Shown: piece after piece, positions 43,661 through 54,935 of the stretch
Numbering within the stretch: position 1 is the first letter of the stretch
Layout: each line of letters opens with the position of its first letter
Assembly (NCBI RefSeq): GCF_019279795.1
Contig: NC_056743.1
Span: forward strand, 869,011,864 to 869,075,863
Origin: Protopterus annectens
Lineage: Eukaryota; Chordata; Ceratodontiformes; Protopteridae
Direction: 5' to 3'
Length of the DNA: 64,000 nt
Notes under the pieces: model-generated
What the model was told of the DNA's origin: nothing
The model's database searches: none
Seen by the model: only the letters and a program-made list of their open reading frames with translations
Program-made: the position numbers and the translations under genes

Positions 43661-44400
43661 TCAGTTTATGCGGATGTTTCTTGAACTGAGGCATATATTA
43701 CTTTTCAAGAACCGCTTGCTAAGGCATGCATAAATAAATCTTCCCATTTATATTGTCTTGAGAGTTGCTCACTGTTGTGTGAAGTAGGTCAGATGTGCAA
43801 AGGGTAGCCATGCTGAGTGACATGCAAGTCAACATGATGTACTTTGGGAGGGAGTCACTTGGGAATGGACAGGAGTATGGCCACTTAAGTAATAAACTCT
43901 GTCCCCTCCACAGTATTTTTTAACAAATTCTACCCTTGCTTTTTTGGCCAAAGGTGCTTTGCTTAGCATGCAAGTAACTGACACTGCTGGAAAGTACTTT
44001 TTTGTTGTTCTTTTGGGAGAACTGCCATTGTAACTGGAATGTCCTTGTGTAGTTTGATGCTGCAGCTGGGCACATGTCATACTGGCATGGCAGAGAATTT
44101 ACAGTATGGAAGTGGGGACCATGGATCTTTTGCCTGTATAGACATCTACCCAGTTTTTGTTGGGCATTTTCCAAGAGGTCCTCCTAGATGTGAAATACAT
44201 AAAAAGAGAACTGTGATAGTAACTGGAATTCATCTCCTTATTGATCAGATGGGGACCCAGCAAATTTTCACAAACCATGACACTCTGGTATCAGTGCAGT
44301 AATGTTGGCTGGATATGTTGGTGTCTGCCATAAATTGTTTTTCAGAGTAGATGATTTTAAAAACTGCTCATGCTGGTCAAACATTTGGGTACTGGCAGTC
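43661..44400. other. Unassigned stretch
   Basis: Only short frames on both strands and no motif I recognise. It may be leader or ORF1 start of the Tx1/L1-like element that follows. Confidence 0.35.
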
Positions 44401-45400
44401 CAAAAAGAAGAGGAGGACAGAAGTTGGTGTAGTTTGCACACCATTTGTCAGCTCTCTTGAAGAAAAGCTCTAGATATGAAGTGGGCAGATAGGATTCATG
44501 GAAAGAGGGGCATAAATCCCCTCTCCCCGACAATTAATTATTAAATTGTTAAAATATCAGAACAGGGATGCCATCCTTTCCTGTGCAAGAGAAGTAGGTA
44601 TGCAGTGCATATTGGTGGAATGTTATGTTTGCATTGCTTTCGACTACGTGGAACTACATAATATTAGAAATAATTCCCGCCTGCATGACACAAAACATTT
44701 CAAGGACTTAGGTTTTAAGGTCAGATTTAATTTTCCAGCATCACTGTGTGTGCAGACAGGGCACTGCTAGACTGGTGTCTGATTTACTGGAGGAGGGTGA
44801 AAGTTATTGGGGCAAACTATCCTGTGAACTGTCTAATATTTTGGGGTGTTCAGGGTCTTGATCTCCTTAACAGGTTTGACACCAAGCATAAAGCCACAAA
44901 ACTATTGACTTCTTCTACAAGTTTGGTGGTTGACAACTGGGTGAAGAGAGGGGAGAACAGTAAATGGAGTACTAAATTGAATATAATGTGAGTAGACAAA
45001 TGAGCTTCCATTGTCCTGCTGAGGGCAGCTTGCAGACTTTACTGGCCTATGTGTGTATTATGCTTGGAAGTGGAGCAGAGATGGAAATCTTGAATCCAAG
45101 CATGCCTATTCATGAAGCTTTAGTTTTAGAATAGAAAGTTAAATGGAGGGAAATACTGGATGCTGTGACTAACTCCAGCAGTGGACAAGATTTCTAGGCA
45201 TAGTGGATGCAATGGTTGGCAAATGTTTTTGGAAAGATAGTTGGATTTGACTTGTTTGAAAGAGGGCATGACTAGGTTAGGACGAGAAGTACATTGTTGT
45301 CATAAAAAGGCTACTCTGATCCAACATCTGTCATTTGGTGGATTCCCTGGGACTGGGCTATAGAAATGTTCTGTGATCACGATTGTTTTGATATTATTAA
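44400..45400 (+). mobile_element. Tx1/L1-type LINE ORF1 fragment
   Basis: The frame at 44540-44800 reads Leu-Lys-Tyr-Gln-Asn-Arg-Asp-Ala-Ile-Leu-Ser-Cys-Ala-Arg-Glu, then Gly-Phe-Lys-Val-Arg-Phe-Asn-Phe-Pro-Ala-Ser-Leu. This layout matches the RRM-to-C-terminal domain of L1/Tx1 ORF1 proteins, which coat the element RNA. It could be the 5' part of the same element whose reverse transcriptase lies at 49330-50960, with DIRS D inserted between. From 44800 to 45400 the frames are broken and I can only suggest the start of ORF2. Confidence 0.5.
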
Positions 45401-45495
45401 TATAACAAAAACTTATTGAGGGTAAGAGAACTTTATAAAAAAGTGAGGCACATGTGATGTAGTAGTTTATTTAAGTTATACTGCATTTGAGGAAT

Positions 45496-45496
<1 letters not shown>

Positions 45497-45567
<71 letters not shown>

Positions 45568-45592
45568 TGTGTGTGTCTCTCTCTCTCTGTGT
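45497..45592. repeat. (GT)n microsatellite with CT end
   Basis: About 38 GT units, then TCTCTCTC and a short GT end. Confidence 0.97.
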
Positions 45593-48414
45593 AATTGTAC
45601 ATGCCTTTGGACATTACTAGGGGACAAGGTATGAGTACCCTAACTATACTATGGCATTCTGCACCCACATTGAGACGCAGTTGAGTTATTAGCTGCTGTT
45701 GCTGTATTGTGTGTTCAGTGTACTTGTGTGTTATGCAAGTGTGGCTAAAAAGAGAGCAGCATCTGACAGTACCATAGGGCAAGAGAAGTAACGCATCTCT
45801 CATCAGCAATAATTTGTGTAATCAGAACTCACTTGGTTGCACTTTATAAAATGCTGGAAGGGCCAGTACTGCTAGTAAGAGGCAGATGGTTCTAGTTTGG
45901 TTAAGGGAAATGAAAGATCTGATGTTGTTACGCCTCATGTAATCCTTGACTGTGGGTTTGGTTATGAATCTCGGAACTGACTTGGACGTTATTCTAGCTC
46001 ATGACCTCCAAAACTCTCGAGCTTCACCTTACTCAGAATGCTTGTCTGAAAATTGCCTCAGATCTCATCTCATTTGCCTCTTCAAACTGCCAGATGCATT
46101 TTCGTCCCTGATCTCGATTTTTCTCTCAGCTTTTTTTTTATATATCTTATCTACCCAGCTCCTCTTTCTGAACACGCTTGCATTATTCTCTGTTACCATT
46201 GTTACCTCTTACTTTTTGAGGTATTTCTTTGTACCATTGTTGGTACTCTCCTTTTCTGTCCACTTTACTTTTGGGGTAATGTTTTGAATGCCATTGTTGG
46301 TATCCCTTCCTCCTCTAATCTGCTTGGGAGACAGTCATGATCAGTTCAAAGCCCTGCCCTTTGGTCTCACCACAGCTCCCAGGGTGTTCAACAAATACAT
46401 GGCAGTTGTAGCAGCCCACTTCAGACTACAAGGATTCTGGGTGTTTCTTTATCTAGATGATTGGCTCATTACTGCAACCACCAGGCATCTATTACTACAG
46501 GCAATGGACTATGTCCTTCAAACATTCTCGTTACTGGGAATCACAGTAAACTATGAAAAATCTCATTTAAAACCAACTCAACATTTATATTTAATTGAAG
46601 CAGTATTAGACACAAACACCTGCATTACTTCTCTCCCCCAAGAAAGGCTTCAGAGAATAAGACACCAAGTCAGCCAGATCATTCACAACAGAACAGTGAC
46701 TGCAAGATTGTTATTACAGGCTCTATGTTCTATGGCGGCCCCATCACCCTGGTTCCTCTTGCTGGGTTTCACATGTGAATTCTACAATGTCTTCTAGCAT
46801 CACAATGGTTGCTTTTGATCCATCCTCTGTCTCATCAAGTTCTGATCACCAATTTATGCAAGAAGGACCTGAGTTGGTGGCTTCATTCCAACGAGATTAT
46901 AACAGGCCCGTCCATTTGTTCTTTCTGTACCCCAAGCTGCAGTGACCACAGTTGCTTCCCAGATTGGGGGGGGCATTATCTGTGAAATACAGTCCAAGGC
47001 ACTTGGTCCCAGTTGTAGGTCAATTTGCGTATAAATGTTCTAGAGATGAGGGCAGTGTTCTTAACGCTGCAAGCATTCCAAGAAGTCCTCCCGTCGGGAA
47101 CAATTGCAATCCACTCAGAAAACATGTCAGTTGTTTGGCACATCAGCAAGCAAGGGAGAACTAGATCTTATCCCCTTTGTCAAGAAGCACTCAGGGTATG
47201 GCAATGGGAAATTTCATCCGACTGCTTTTTTGTTGCAGTGCACATTCCGAGAAGCCCCAACGTGATTGTGAATAAATTGGTCTCTCAACCCTTTGGTGGT
47301 GGAAAAGATTTTCCGTTAGTGGGGCCAGCCGTGCAGCAATCTATTTGCATCCCCCCTAAACAAAAAGTGCAGCAGCTACTTTGCTCTACCCCCCCCATGG
47401 GGGAGTCACAAAGAGATGCTCTCCTTCACAATTGATCCTCCTGTCTACTTTACCCCTTTCTTCCGATTTCCCTTATTTCTCAGTTTCTGAAGAAAGCCAA
47501 AACGTCGGAGAACAGAATAATTCTCATTGACCCTTTTGGCCTCGACAAAATACGATTTCCCTATCTTTGGCCTCACCTAATTCAGAAACCTTAGATACTG
47601 GACCCAGATCCAGGTCTGCTGTTCCATCCAGATGGACTAATTTACCAGAACCTTCACAATCTGAAGTTCACTGCATGGCTACTCCAGTTTCCATCATAGC
47701 CAGGCATGCTACCCTCACTGCCTCAGTTCAGCAAATTGTCGTAGCCTCTCACAAACCTTCTACTAAACGATTATACAACAGCAAGTGGAAACAATTTTCA
47801 AAATGGGCACTATACAGTAATGTTGATCCATATTCTGCACCAGTTCATAAAGTATTGGAATTTTTAGCATCACTTATCGATGCAGGAACTTAATCTTCAA
47901 CTGTTCATGTACATTTAGCGGCAATTTAAAATTTTCATAATGGTCTAGATAATTATGCTGTAATATCCCACAAGCTTTGTAAAGTCTTTCTGAAAGGGAC
48001 AGTACTGCTCAGGCATCCAATCAAGGATACCACTGCACCTAGGGACCTCAACCTAGTGTTACAAGCTTTAGTTGCTTCCCTTTTTGAACCATCAACAAGT
48101 TACGAACTGAAGTACTTCTCTTGGAAGACCTTATTTTTAATTGCTGTTACCTCTGCTAGGAGAATTTCAGAATTACACGCTTTATCTTGCAGACCCCCTT
48201 ACCTGATCTTCCATAGAGTGGCTGTGAGAATAAATCCTTCCTTTTTACCAAAGGTGGTTTCTGGCACACATAGCAATCAAACTATGCAACTTCCTGTATT
48301 CTTACCCAAGTTTTCAAATAGAGATGAATATTGCCTTCATATGCTGGATGTTCACAGGCAGTTATGTTTTTACCTTCACAGAACAAGAGAATTCAGAAAA
48401 TCTGATCAGCTATT

Positions 48415-48578
48415 TGTTTCCTTTTCTGGCTGGCTGGATCATGTGATGTTAAGTATCTCCTATTTAAAAAGAAGGAAGTCTTATTTTAATTATACTGATG
48501 AAGGGTGGTTAGCCTGAAAGCTTTATTGCATTAAACTTCTTGGCGCTATATCTTGTGTGAGTTCTGTTTCCTTTTTCT
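48415..48578 (+). mobile_element. Short insertion resembling a Penelope-like 3' tail
   Basis: A 137-bp insertion (48428-48564) in the DIRS D recombinase frame, flanked by TGTTTCCTTTTCT (48415-48427) and TGTTTCCTTTTTCT (48565-48578). It contains ACTGATGAAGG...CCTGAAAGCTTTATTGCATTAAACTT, the type of hairpin-like sequence found near the 3' ends of Penelope-like elements. A similar block (CTGATGAAGG...GCCGAAAGCCC) is at 52592-52622. The recombinase reading frame is recovered on both sides when the insert is ignored. Confidence 0.65.
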
Positions 48579-48904
48579 CACACTACTCTGGGCAAACCAG
48601 TTTCTAAGGTTACTTTGGCTAATGGCTCAAAGATTGTATAACCTTCATTTATAACAAGCAGAAATTGCAACTGCCACTACCTATAAAAGCACATTCTATA
48701 AGAGCAATAGGCGCTTCTGCAGTCTCCCGCACCGGTGCTTCTATAGATCATATAAGTGCAGCAGCTACTTGGGCATCTCCTCATACTTTTATTACTCAAT
48801 ACAAATTGGATATGGTCTGTAGGGGACAAGCATCATTTGGTTTGATGGTTCTCATGAATATTCTTCCTTGAGACCTCACAAGTTTTTTGTAGCTGGAGAC
48901 TATG

Positions 48905-49012
48905 TCCCACTGTCAAGGATTATGTGAAGATTGACAACATCAGATAAAAAAATTATGTCTTACCGTAACATTCCATCTATGTTATCAATCTTCACTTATC
49001 CTTGACATCCCC
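48905..49012 (+). repeat. DIRS D internal complementary region
   Basis: CCACTGTCAAGGATTATGTG...GACAACATCAGAT is complementary to the outer left repeat (45915-45960). ATTCCATCTATGTT...CTTGACA is complementary to the outer right repeat. They meet at ATTATGTCTTACCGTAAC (48951-48968), the same core as in DIRS C. Confidence 0.75.
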
Positions 49013-49329
49013 ACCCACCTTTCCCCTGCCCTTTTTCAAGTTTCTTGGTGGAACGGACCTATCCTAACAAGAAGTTTATTATTCCCATACAGTTCCAGAT
49101 ATAGTCTCTTACCTGTTATTTTTCTGTGTGTCACTGTATTGTGCAAACTCAGTCTGAGGTAACTTTGAGGGGAGCATTCTGGGTAAGGTGAGGCTCTAGA
49201 GTTTTGAAAGGCATGAGCTGGAGTAACAGCAGAGTCAGTTCCGTGATTCGGAACCGAACCCACTGTCAAGGTTAAGTGGAGATCAACAACACAGATGGAA
49301 CTTTATGGTAAGACACAACTTTTTAGCTG

Positions 49330-51210
49330 TGCTGTCTTAACAAGAAGCAAAGACAAGATTGACTTTGGCAGGCTTTAGTAAGCTGTGGAGAGAATGGGAG
49401 CGTTTTGTACTGCTAGCAGGGACTGTATGTGTATAATCAGCATCATAATATTGAACAAAAAAATAGAGAACATTCTGGTCCCTACCAAATACAGGTTCAT
49501 CTGGAGGAGCTGTAGAGATACATCACTGCATGCCCAAGTAAAAACAATGAAATGGGAGGACTGTGTTGCAGGGAAGTAGCTATAATGGAGAGGTTGGAAA
49601 AGGGTAAAACAAATTTTGGGCAAAGGCATCTGCACTCCCAAAAGCTATCAGCTGCACAGTTTAGGGAGAGCTGCATGGAACAAACTGTCACAGCAGTTAA
49701 GAACACTGCAGGAGCAACCCATTACTTCTTTCTGGATATCGGTCAGATCTTCAGAGATTTTTACACCAAGTAGCACTCTGGGATTCCACTATAGTAGAAC
49801 TTAAGAACTTTTTTGCAGGCTATTATGTCCATGAGAGACAGTGCTGTGACTTACTGTGAGTGAACCATCCAGTCAGTCTAGAAGATACTATTTGTGCTGT
49901 TGATAGGCTTTAGGGGGATAAAGCTCTAGGCTGTGATGTAGTTTCTGTTGATGTTTGTAAGTCTTTCAAGAGAAGTTATCATTGAGTACCTCACTACTGT
50001 ATTCACCAAAGTCTGTCAAATGTATATGTTTTCTACAATCCATGAGAACTGCTAATATAACTTCCCTTCCTAAAACTGGGAGGTATCCTTTAATACTAGA
50101 GAGTTATCTACATATATCTCCTCTGCACTGTGGAAAAAATATTCGCAGAGATCCAAGCCAACAGGCTAGAGGGGATGCCTCGCAAAGTTAATCCAGCACA
50201 ACCAACAGGCTTTGAGAGGTTACACTGGGAGTCCTGATCTCTTCAGTTTTTTTAATGTTTAGTAGTTTTGTAGCCTAATACATCAGGAAAGGGTAGGAAT
50301 ACAGTATGACTTTCATAAAGCATTTGATTCATTATAGTGGGAGTACCTATGAAAGGCAGTAAATAAATTTGTTATCAATGGGAATTTTATTCACTCATAT
50401 CAAATTCTTTAGATTTCCCCATATTTGCAGTCAGTCACCAAAAAAATGATTTTCACACCTGTGTTACTGTCTAGAGCTATGAGACAGGTGCCTGTTGTCC
50501 TCCATGGTATTTATATTAGAGGTGGAAATGTTCAGTCTGTATTTGGACCAAAGAAGTCAGTACTGTTGTAGCCCTGTAGAACTGACAATATGGTGTATCT
50601 GGGCAGATTTAGCCATGTCTTAGTCTTTGCAGTCTAAGTCAGTAGTTGTCCCTCTTGGTCGGCTTATGGCCACCCTAGGCACTGATCCTACGGGTTTGGG
50701 TCTAACATGGAGTAACCAACAGAAGTATATGAGTATTAAAGTGTGTACCAAATGTAATGCTAGAGTTTAGAGTAATTTAGCAGCAGTAGTCTTATCATTC
50801 AAACAGAAGGTATCGAGGTGGAATGATTATACTCTGCCTTTTCTTGCCAAGATTGCAGTGATGCACACCATTGATTTGTATGTTAGAGTTTAGCGGAAAG
50901 CTGATTGGCTTTTTATGGATTGGCCATTATATCTTTTATTTCACTTTGTTTGGCTGTAGCTGCAAATGCGGACGGCTTCTGGTGTTAACTTCATGTTGAA
51001 TGAAAGATTAAATATTTATTCTTTTGTCCGCAGCCGCAAATGCAGGCAAATATAAATTTCCATGTATCTGTATGCAAATAACATACTATACAGTTTTACT
51101 GATTTTCAGCGTTATGAAGGCTGCACTTATAATTTGTCTTAACATAGATGGGACATCTGTATAGAACCACTATTTTAAGTATTCCATCTTCGCAGCCACG
51201 AATGTGAGCT
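49330..51210 (+). mobile_element. Tx1/L1-type LINE, linker and reverse transcriptase, decayed
   Basis: At 49740-49800 a Ile-Phe-Arg-Asp-Phe-Tyr-Thr-Lys block (the FxxFYxxLY linker motif of L1-type ORF2) is followed by sequence resembling the Gly-Pro-Asp-Gly and Pro-Ile-Ser blocks. A decayed palm lies around 50300-50350 (Lys-Ala-Phe-Asp). A Gly-x-x-Gln-Val-Pro-Val-Val block is near 50480, standing for the usual RxGCPLSP. The thumb is at 50690-50900 (Gly-Leu-Thr-Trp-Ser...Leu-Ala-Lys-Ile-Ala-Val-Met). Stops are frequent. From about 50950 to 51210 the sequence has repeated GCAAATGCGG-like words, and I cannot assign it. MITE B follows. Confidence 0.6.
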
Positions 51211-51212
51211 GT

Positions 51213-51911
51213 AGCAGACTGGGTCTACTTTACATTACCGAACCGACACTTCACTGACACACAAAACACTGACCCCAAATAACCGAAAACACACAACACC
51301 GACAACTCACAAAACCGAACACAATTACACCGACACAAACAACGTAAACTACACATGACACACAATGACATATCCACTAACCCTAACCCAAACCCTAACC
51401 CTAAGGTCCGACACTACCGCACAGTTACCCTACCCGCACCCTAACCCTAACTCACTTAACCCACCCCTACACCTAAAGACTGTCACTATCGCACACTTAA
51501 CCTACCTGCACCCTAACCCTAACTCACTTAACCCACCCTAAAACATAAAGCCTGTCACTATCGCACACTCACCCTACTCGCACTCTAAACCTAACTCACT
51601 TAACCCGTCCCTAAACTACAGTCCGTCACTATCACACACTTACCTTACCCGAACCCTAACTCCGACACTACCACACACTCACCTTTCCCACACCCTAACC
51701 CAAAATCCCACAATATCGCACACTTACCTGACCGCTCCTAACTCCGTCACTATTGCACACTTACCGAGTCCCGCTCACACGTTACCCTTGTCGGTCTTTC
51801 GGCTGTCGGCAAATCACCTTTTCGATCAACTTGCTTGTCGGTCGTTTCGTCTCGGTCTTCTGCGTGTCGGTGAAGTGTCGGTTCGGTAATGTAAAGGGGA
51901 CCCAGCAGACT
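51213..51911. mobile_element. Inverted-repeat DNA transposon (MITE B) carrying telomere-like tandem repeats
   Basis: A 683-bp element (51221-51903) flanked by a perfect 8-bp duplication AGCAGACT (51213-51220 and 51904-51911). The ends start GGGTCTACTTTACATTACCG on the left and, reverse complemented, GGGTCCCCTTTACATTACCG on the right. They stay matched for about 45 bp (through CGAACCGACACTTCA). The interior (about 51370-51760) is a decayed array of units of about 65-80 bp, each with ACCCTAACCCTAACTCAC and a TCACTATCGCACACTTACC block. It has no coding frame. Same terminal GGGTC motif and duplication length as the elements at 4153 and 56511. Confidence 0.9.
51370..51765 (+). repeat. Degenerate tandem array with CCCTAA words
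   Basis: About five diverged units, each with an ACCCTAAC-rich half and a CGCACACTTACC-type half. The unit phase drifts and later units lose the CCCTAA words. It lies wholly inside MITE B, so it is not a telomere remnant. Confidence 0.85.
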
Positions 51912-52816
51912 ATATGTGTTTTGTCATAAAATTCTATTTAAAGCACTTTGGTACAGCTATTTTGTATTTGATGATATTTGTATTGTTTTCAGTGCACTAA
52001 GGTGACCTAGTTCAACCTATATTTTATTCAAAACACACAGGTTTCCTGTTTGTTTGATGTATTATCTTCATTATTATAATTGAGATACCCCTTTCTGTTA
52101 TGGTTAATGATTTTTTAACCAGGCATAGTGTAGGTAGCTATTGCCAAGGAAGCGGCCTTATATGTCTTAAACTTTTACATGCTGTTTAACCAATATGCTA
52201 TTAGTTTAAATACAAACCAAGAAGATTTAAACTTTTTATAAGTTGTGGTCAAGAATACTGTAGCATAATTAGGACCTGAACGAATAACAATCAACCTTTT
52301 GGTATAATACGATTACAGATCTTTTTAACTATTTTGCATTTTGTTTTTATGACATGTTGCCTTCAATAAGGGATTATATATTGTTTAGATCTCTTACTGT
52401 TGGTTATGATTAATAGGCTGGAAACCTCTCCTTAACTCAGGACTGGTTAGATGCGTGTTGTGTCATCACACTTCCTGATTTTACACCTAGTTATTTTTGA
52501 TTTGTTAATTCTTGTAGGTGTGCCAGCTAACAGCAACATGATTGGCTATCTACTGTTATTTTAACTAATGGTGATCTCTGTACATTATGATCTGATGAAG
52601 GTGAAGTCTCGCCGAAAGCCCTTATCATTATACTCAGGCCTTTTGTTTTTGTTTCCTTGAATAAATTACATTTTATTTTTAACACTCCAGTTGCTTTTCT
52701 GCATAACCTCAGCTGTGGTGTCGTTTCAGGATTTTTTACTGCTTTGTTCTACTTCGACTTGAAATGCCTTCAGCATAAGTAGGATATAATTTTTCTCAAG
52801 TTTTTGAGAGAAGGGT
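51912..52816. other. Unassigned stretch with a Penelope-like tail motif
   Basis: AT-rich with no long frame. At 52592-52622, CTGATGAAGGTGAAGTCTCG followed by CCGAAAGCCC resembles the 3' region of Penelope-like elements. The following TTGAATAAATTAC could be its end near 52680. The rest shows nothing I can assign. Confidence 0.4.
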
Positions 52817-52976
52817 CGGATCACTTCTGTGTCACTGTTAGACAGAGGCACAATATACTAACCTCGAAAAAGGGCATAGGAAAATAAATTTAAATTGGGT
52901 GGCGAAAGCCAAACACATTCTGGCTAGGCTTATAAATGCCCTAGGGCAGATAGCCTAGTATGAACCTATGAACCTA
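52817..52976 (+). mobile_element. CR1-type LINE 3' end, strongly 5'-truncated
   Basis: A 160-bp copy of the CR1 3' end, nearly identical to 115-275, from TCACTTCTGTGTCACTGTTA to a two-unit GAACCTAT tail. It sits at the 5' edge of DIRS E. Confidence 0.92.
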
Positions 52977-54935
52977 TGTCTCCAGCCAGCACCCCCCTCC
53001 CAGTTTTCATCTGTTCCTCTGGTCAGTCATCAGTCTGCTGTAAGACAGCCTGCATCAACCAGCCTCCAGGCTACCCCCTTGGTGAGGGTACCCTACTCTT
53101 CCCCCTCTTCTCCAGCTTCGTTAGAGTGGGAGATTTTGGGGAAAATGTGTAAGAGGAAGCACTTGGATTCCATGGAGAAGTCTTTCACCAAGAGTACTGA
53201 CCTCCAGGAAGGAGAGAGTTCCCCCATGTCCCCACTTGATGACACCTCCTTTGATGATTTGTTGGAACTGCTTCGCCCATGCAGGGGCGCGTCCGGTCCA
53301 CAACTTGGTTGTCTCCCAAAGCTTGGCAGGCAATCATCTCAGACGCTTGGATGTTGAGAGTCACATCCAGATGTTATATCATTCCCTTTATAGAAGTTCC
53401 AAACTATCACCCAGACATCTCCTAGATGTTCCACCTCATCAGACTCTTTATGAAGAGGCAGAGATCCAAAAGCTGCTCACATTTCGAGTCATTCAGGAAA
53501 TCCCACCAGACCAAATAGAATCTGGATTCTATTCCAGATTCTTTTTAGTATCAAAATAGACAAAGGACCCCAGGACAATATTGGATTTAAGCAAACTAAA
53601 TCAGTTTGTCAAAAAAAAAACAAAACAAAAAAAAACAAATTCCAGATCATCACAGTACAGTCCATATTACCTCTTCTGAGGAAGGATGATTGATTGTGCT
53701 CGATAGACCTCAAGGACGCCTACCATCACTTCAAGATAGATCTGCATTCCCAGAGGTTCTTTCGCTTCTGGCTGGGAGCCAATCACAGTCAGTTCAGGGC
53801 CCTGCCATTTGGTCTCAACACAGCATCCGTGGGTGTTCACCAAGTGCATGGCAGTGGTTGCAGCCTGGCTGTGGCTGCAGGGATTTCAAGTCTTCCCATA
53901 CATGGACAATTGGCTCCTCACCATCCCCACAAAGGCATCATTGAAATCAGGTAAGGATTCCTTGTTCCACCTATGGAGCAACTTAGGCATCACAGTCAGT
54001 TACCCCAAATTGAAACCTTTAACCTGTATAAATCTTGGAGTTCATAAGGTGTCACCTGAACACACGGTCAGTCAAATTGTCAAACTTGCAGGCTCCAGAG
54101 TTTACAGTCTTTGGGCTTAGGCCCTGTCAGTGCTAGCAATTCCCAAACATCTGGCTCACGCACATCTAAGGTTTCTGGGTCCTATGGCAGTGTCAGTAGG
54201 ACTGGTCCTTCTTGCCAAAGATATCACATGAGGACCCTGCAATGGACTATGGCTGTTCAGTGGTCTGTCCTAACACATCCATTGGATTTCCCAATATGTC
54301 TGACAAGAACATGTCACAAGCAGATTCAGTGGTGGTTACAGTGTCCATTAGTAATACAAGGGAGACCATGTGTAATTCCTTCTCCTTTGGCCACGGTCAC
54401 CACAGATATTACATGAGGACCCTCCACTGGACTATGGCTGTTCAATGGTCTCTCCTAAGCATCCATTGGATTTCCCAATATGTCTGACGAGAACATGTCA
54501 CAAACAGATTCAGTGGTGGTTGCAGTGTCCATTAGTAATACAAGGGAGACCATTTGTAATTCCTTCTCCTTCGGCCATGGTCATCGCAGATGCCTCTCTC
54601 CTGGGGTAGGGGGTGGGGGCATTTCAAATGGAGGACAATTTGAGGGTCCTGGTCTTCCAAAGAGGCTCACATTCGTGTCAGTGTTCTGGAGATGAGAGCC
54701 ATCCTCCTAGCTTTGCATGCTTTTCAGGATGACCTCCCCGGGTGTGTGATTGTGGTAGAGACGGACAATGTGTAGGTTATTAGTTATCTCAACAAGTGGG
54801 GGGAATACGATCTTATCCTCATTGTCAGGAGGCCATGAGGGTTTTGGCAGTGGGTGATCTCCACTCAGCTGCTTATGGTGGCATCGCATATCCTGGGAAA
54901 GTTCAACAAGCTGACTGTTTATATCTACTGTCAAG
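52977..54935 (+). mobile_element. DIRS E, partial gag, reverse transcriptase and RNase H
   Basis: It begins inside gag (Ser/Pro-rich, then a Lys-Arg-Lys-His block at about 53148-53165) and passes straight to the pre-palm region at 53270. That implies deletion of the gag core that other copies have. The reverse transcriptase (53340-54010) holds Ser-Ile-Asp-Leu-Lys-Asp-Ala-Tyr and Ala-Leu-Pro-Phe-Gly-Leu. The catalytic Tyr-Leu-Asp-Asp is changed to Tyr-Met-Asp-Asn (about 53901-53912), a fatal substitution. A tandem duplication disturbs the connection region (54225-54592). RNase H traces end near 54930. An A-rich run near 53612-53637 breaks the frame. No recombinase follows. Confidence 0.75.
54225..54592 (+). 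repeat. Tandem duplication, period about 184 bp, in DIRS E
   Basis: ACATGAGGACCCT starts both units (54226 and 54411). The units run together through GGATTTCCCAATATGTCTGAC and AAGGGAGACCAT. They differ at about ten positions, so the duplication is old or was followed by divergence. Confidence 0.88.

Larger units (their letters stand above)
45913..49316 (+). mobile_element. DIRS D, internally deleted copy with both terminal repeats
   Basis: A 3.4-kb DIRS copy lacking gag and the start of the reverse transcriptase. The left repeat (about 45913-46085) matches in reverse complement the right repeat (49145-49316) through TCAGATCTCA / TGAGGTAACT and a GTTCGGAACCGAACCCAC block. At 46335 the leader joins directly to the palm (Gln-Phe-Lys-Ala-Leu-Pro-Phe-Gly-Leu). 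The Tyr-Leu-Asp-Asp box is at about 46447-46458. RNase H traces follow to about 47430, then the recombinase (47690-48868) with Ala-Arg-Arg-Ile-Ser-Glu-Leu, His-Ser-Ile-Arg and Gln-Tyr-Lys-Leu-Asp. An ICR is at about 48905-49012. A 137-bp insertion (48428-48564) interrupts the recombinase. Confidence 0.82.

Noticed and set aside
44039..44302. 87-codon plus-strand frame as a small secreted protein
   Set aside because: No signal peptide or family resemblance, and frames of this length are common by chance in the window.
50945..51210. Repeated GCAAATGCGG-like words near 50955, 51030 and 51190 as a further inverted-repeat element
   Set aside because: The words are short and imperfect, and no terminal pairing or target duplication could be found.
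51370..51765. Interstitial telomere remnant or chromosome fusion site
   Set aside because: The CCCTAA words are part of a longer repeat unit and lie strictly between transposon inverted ends with an 8-bp duplication.
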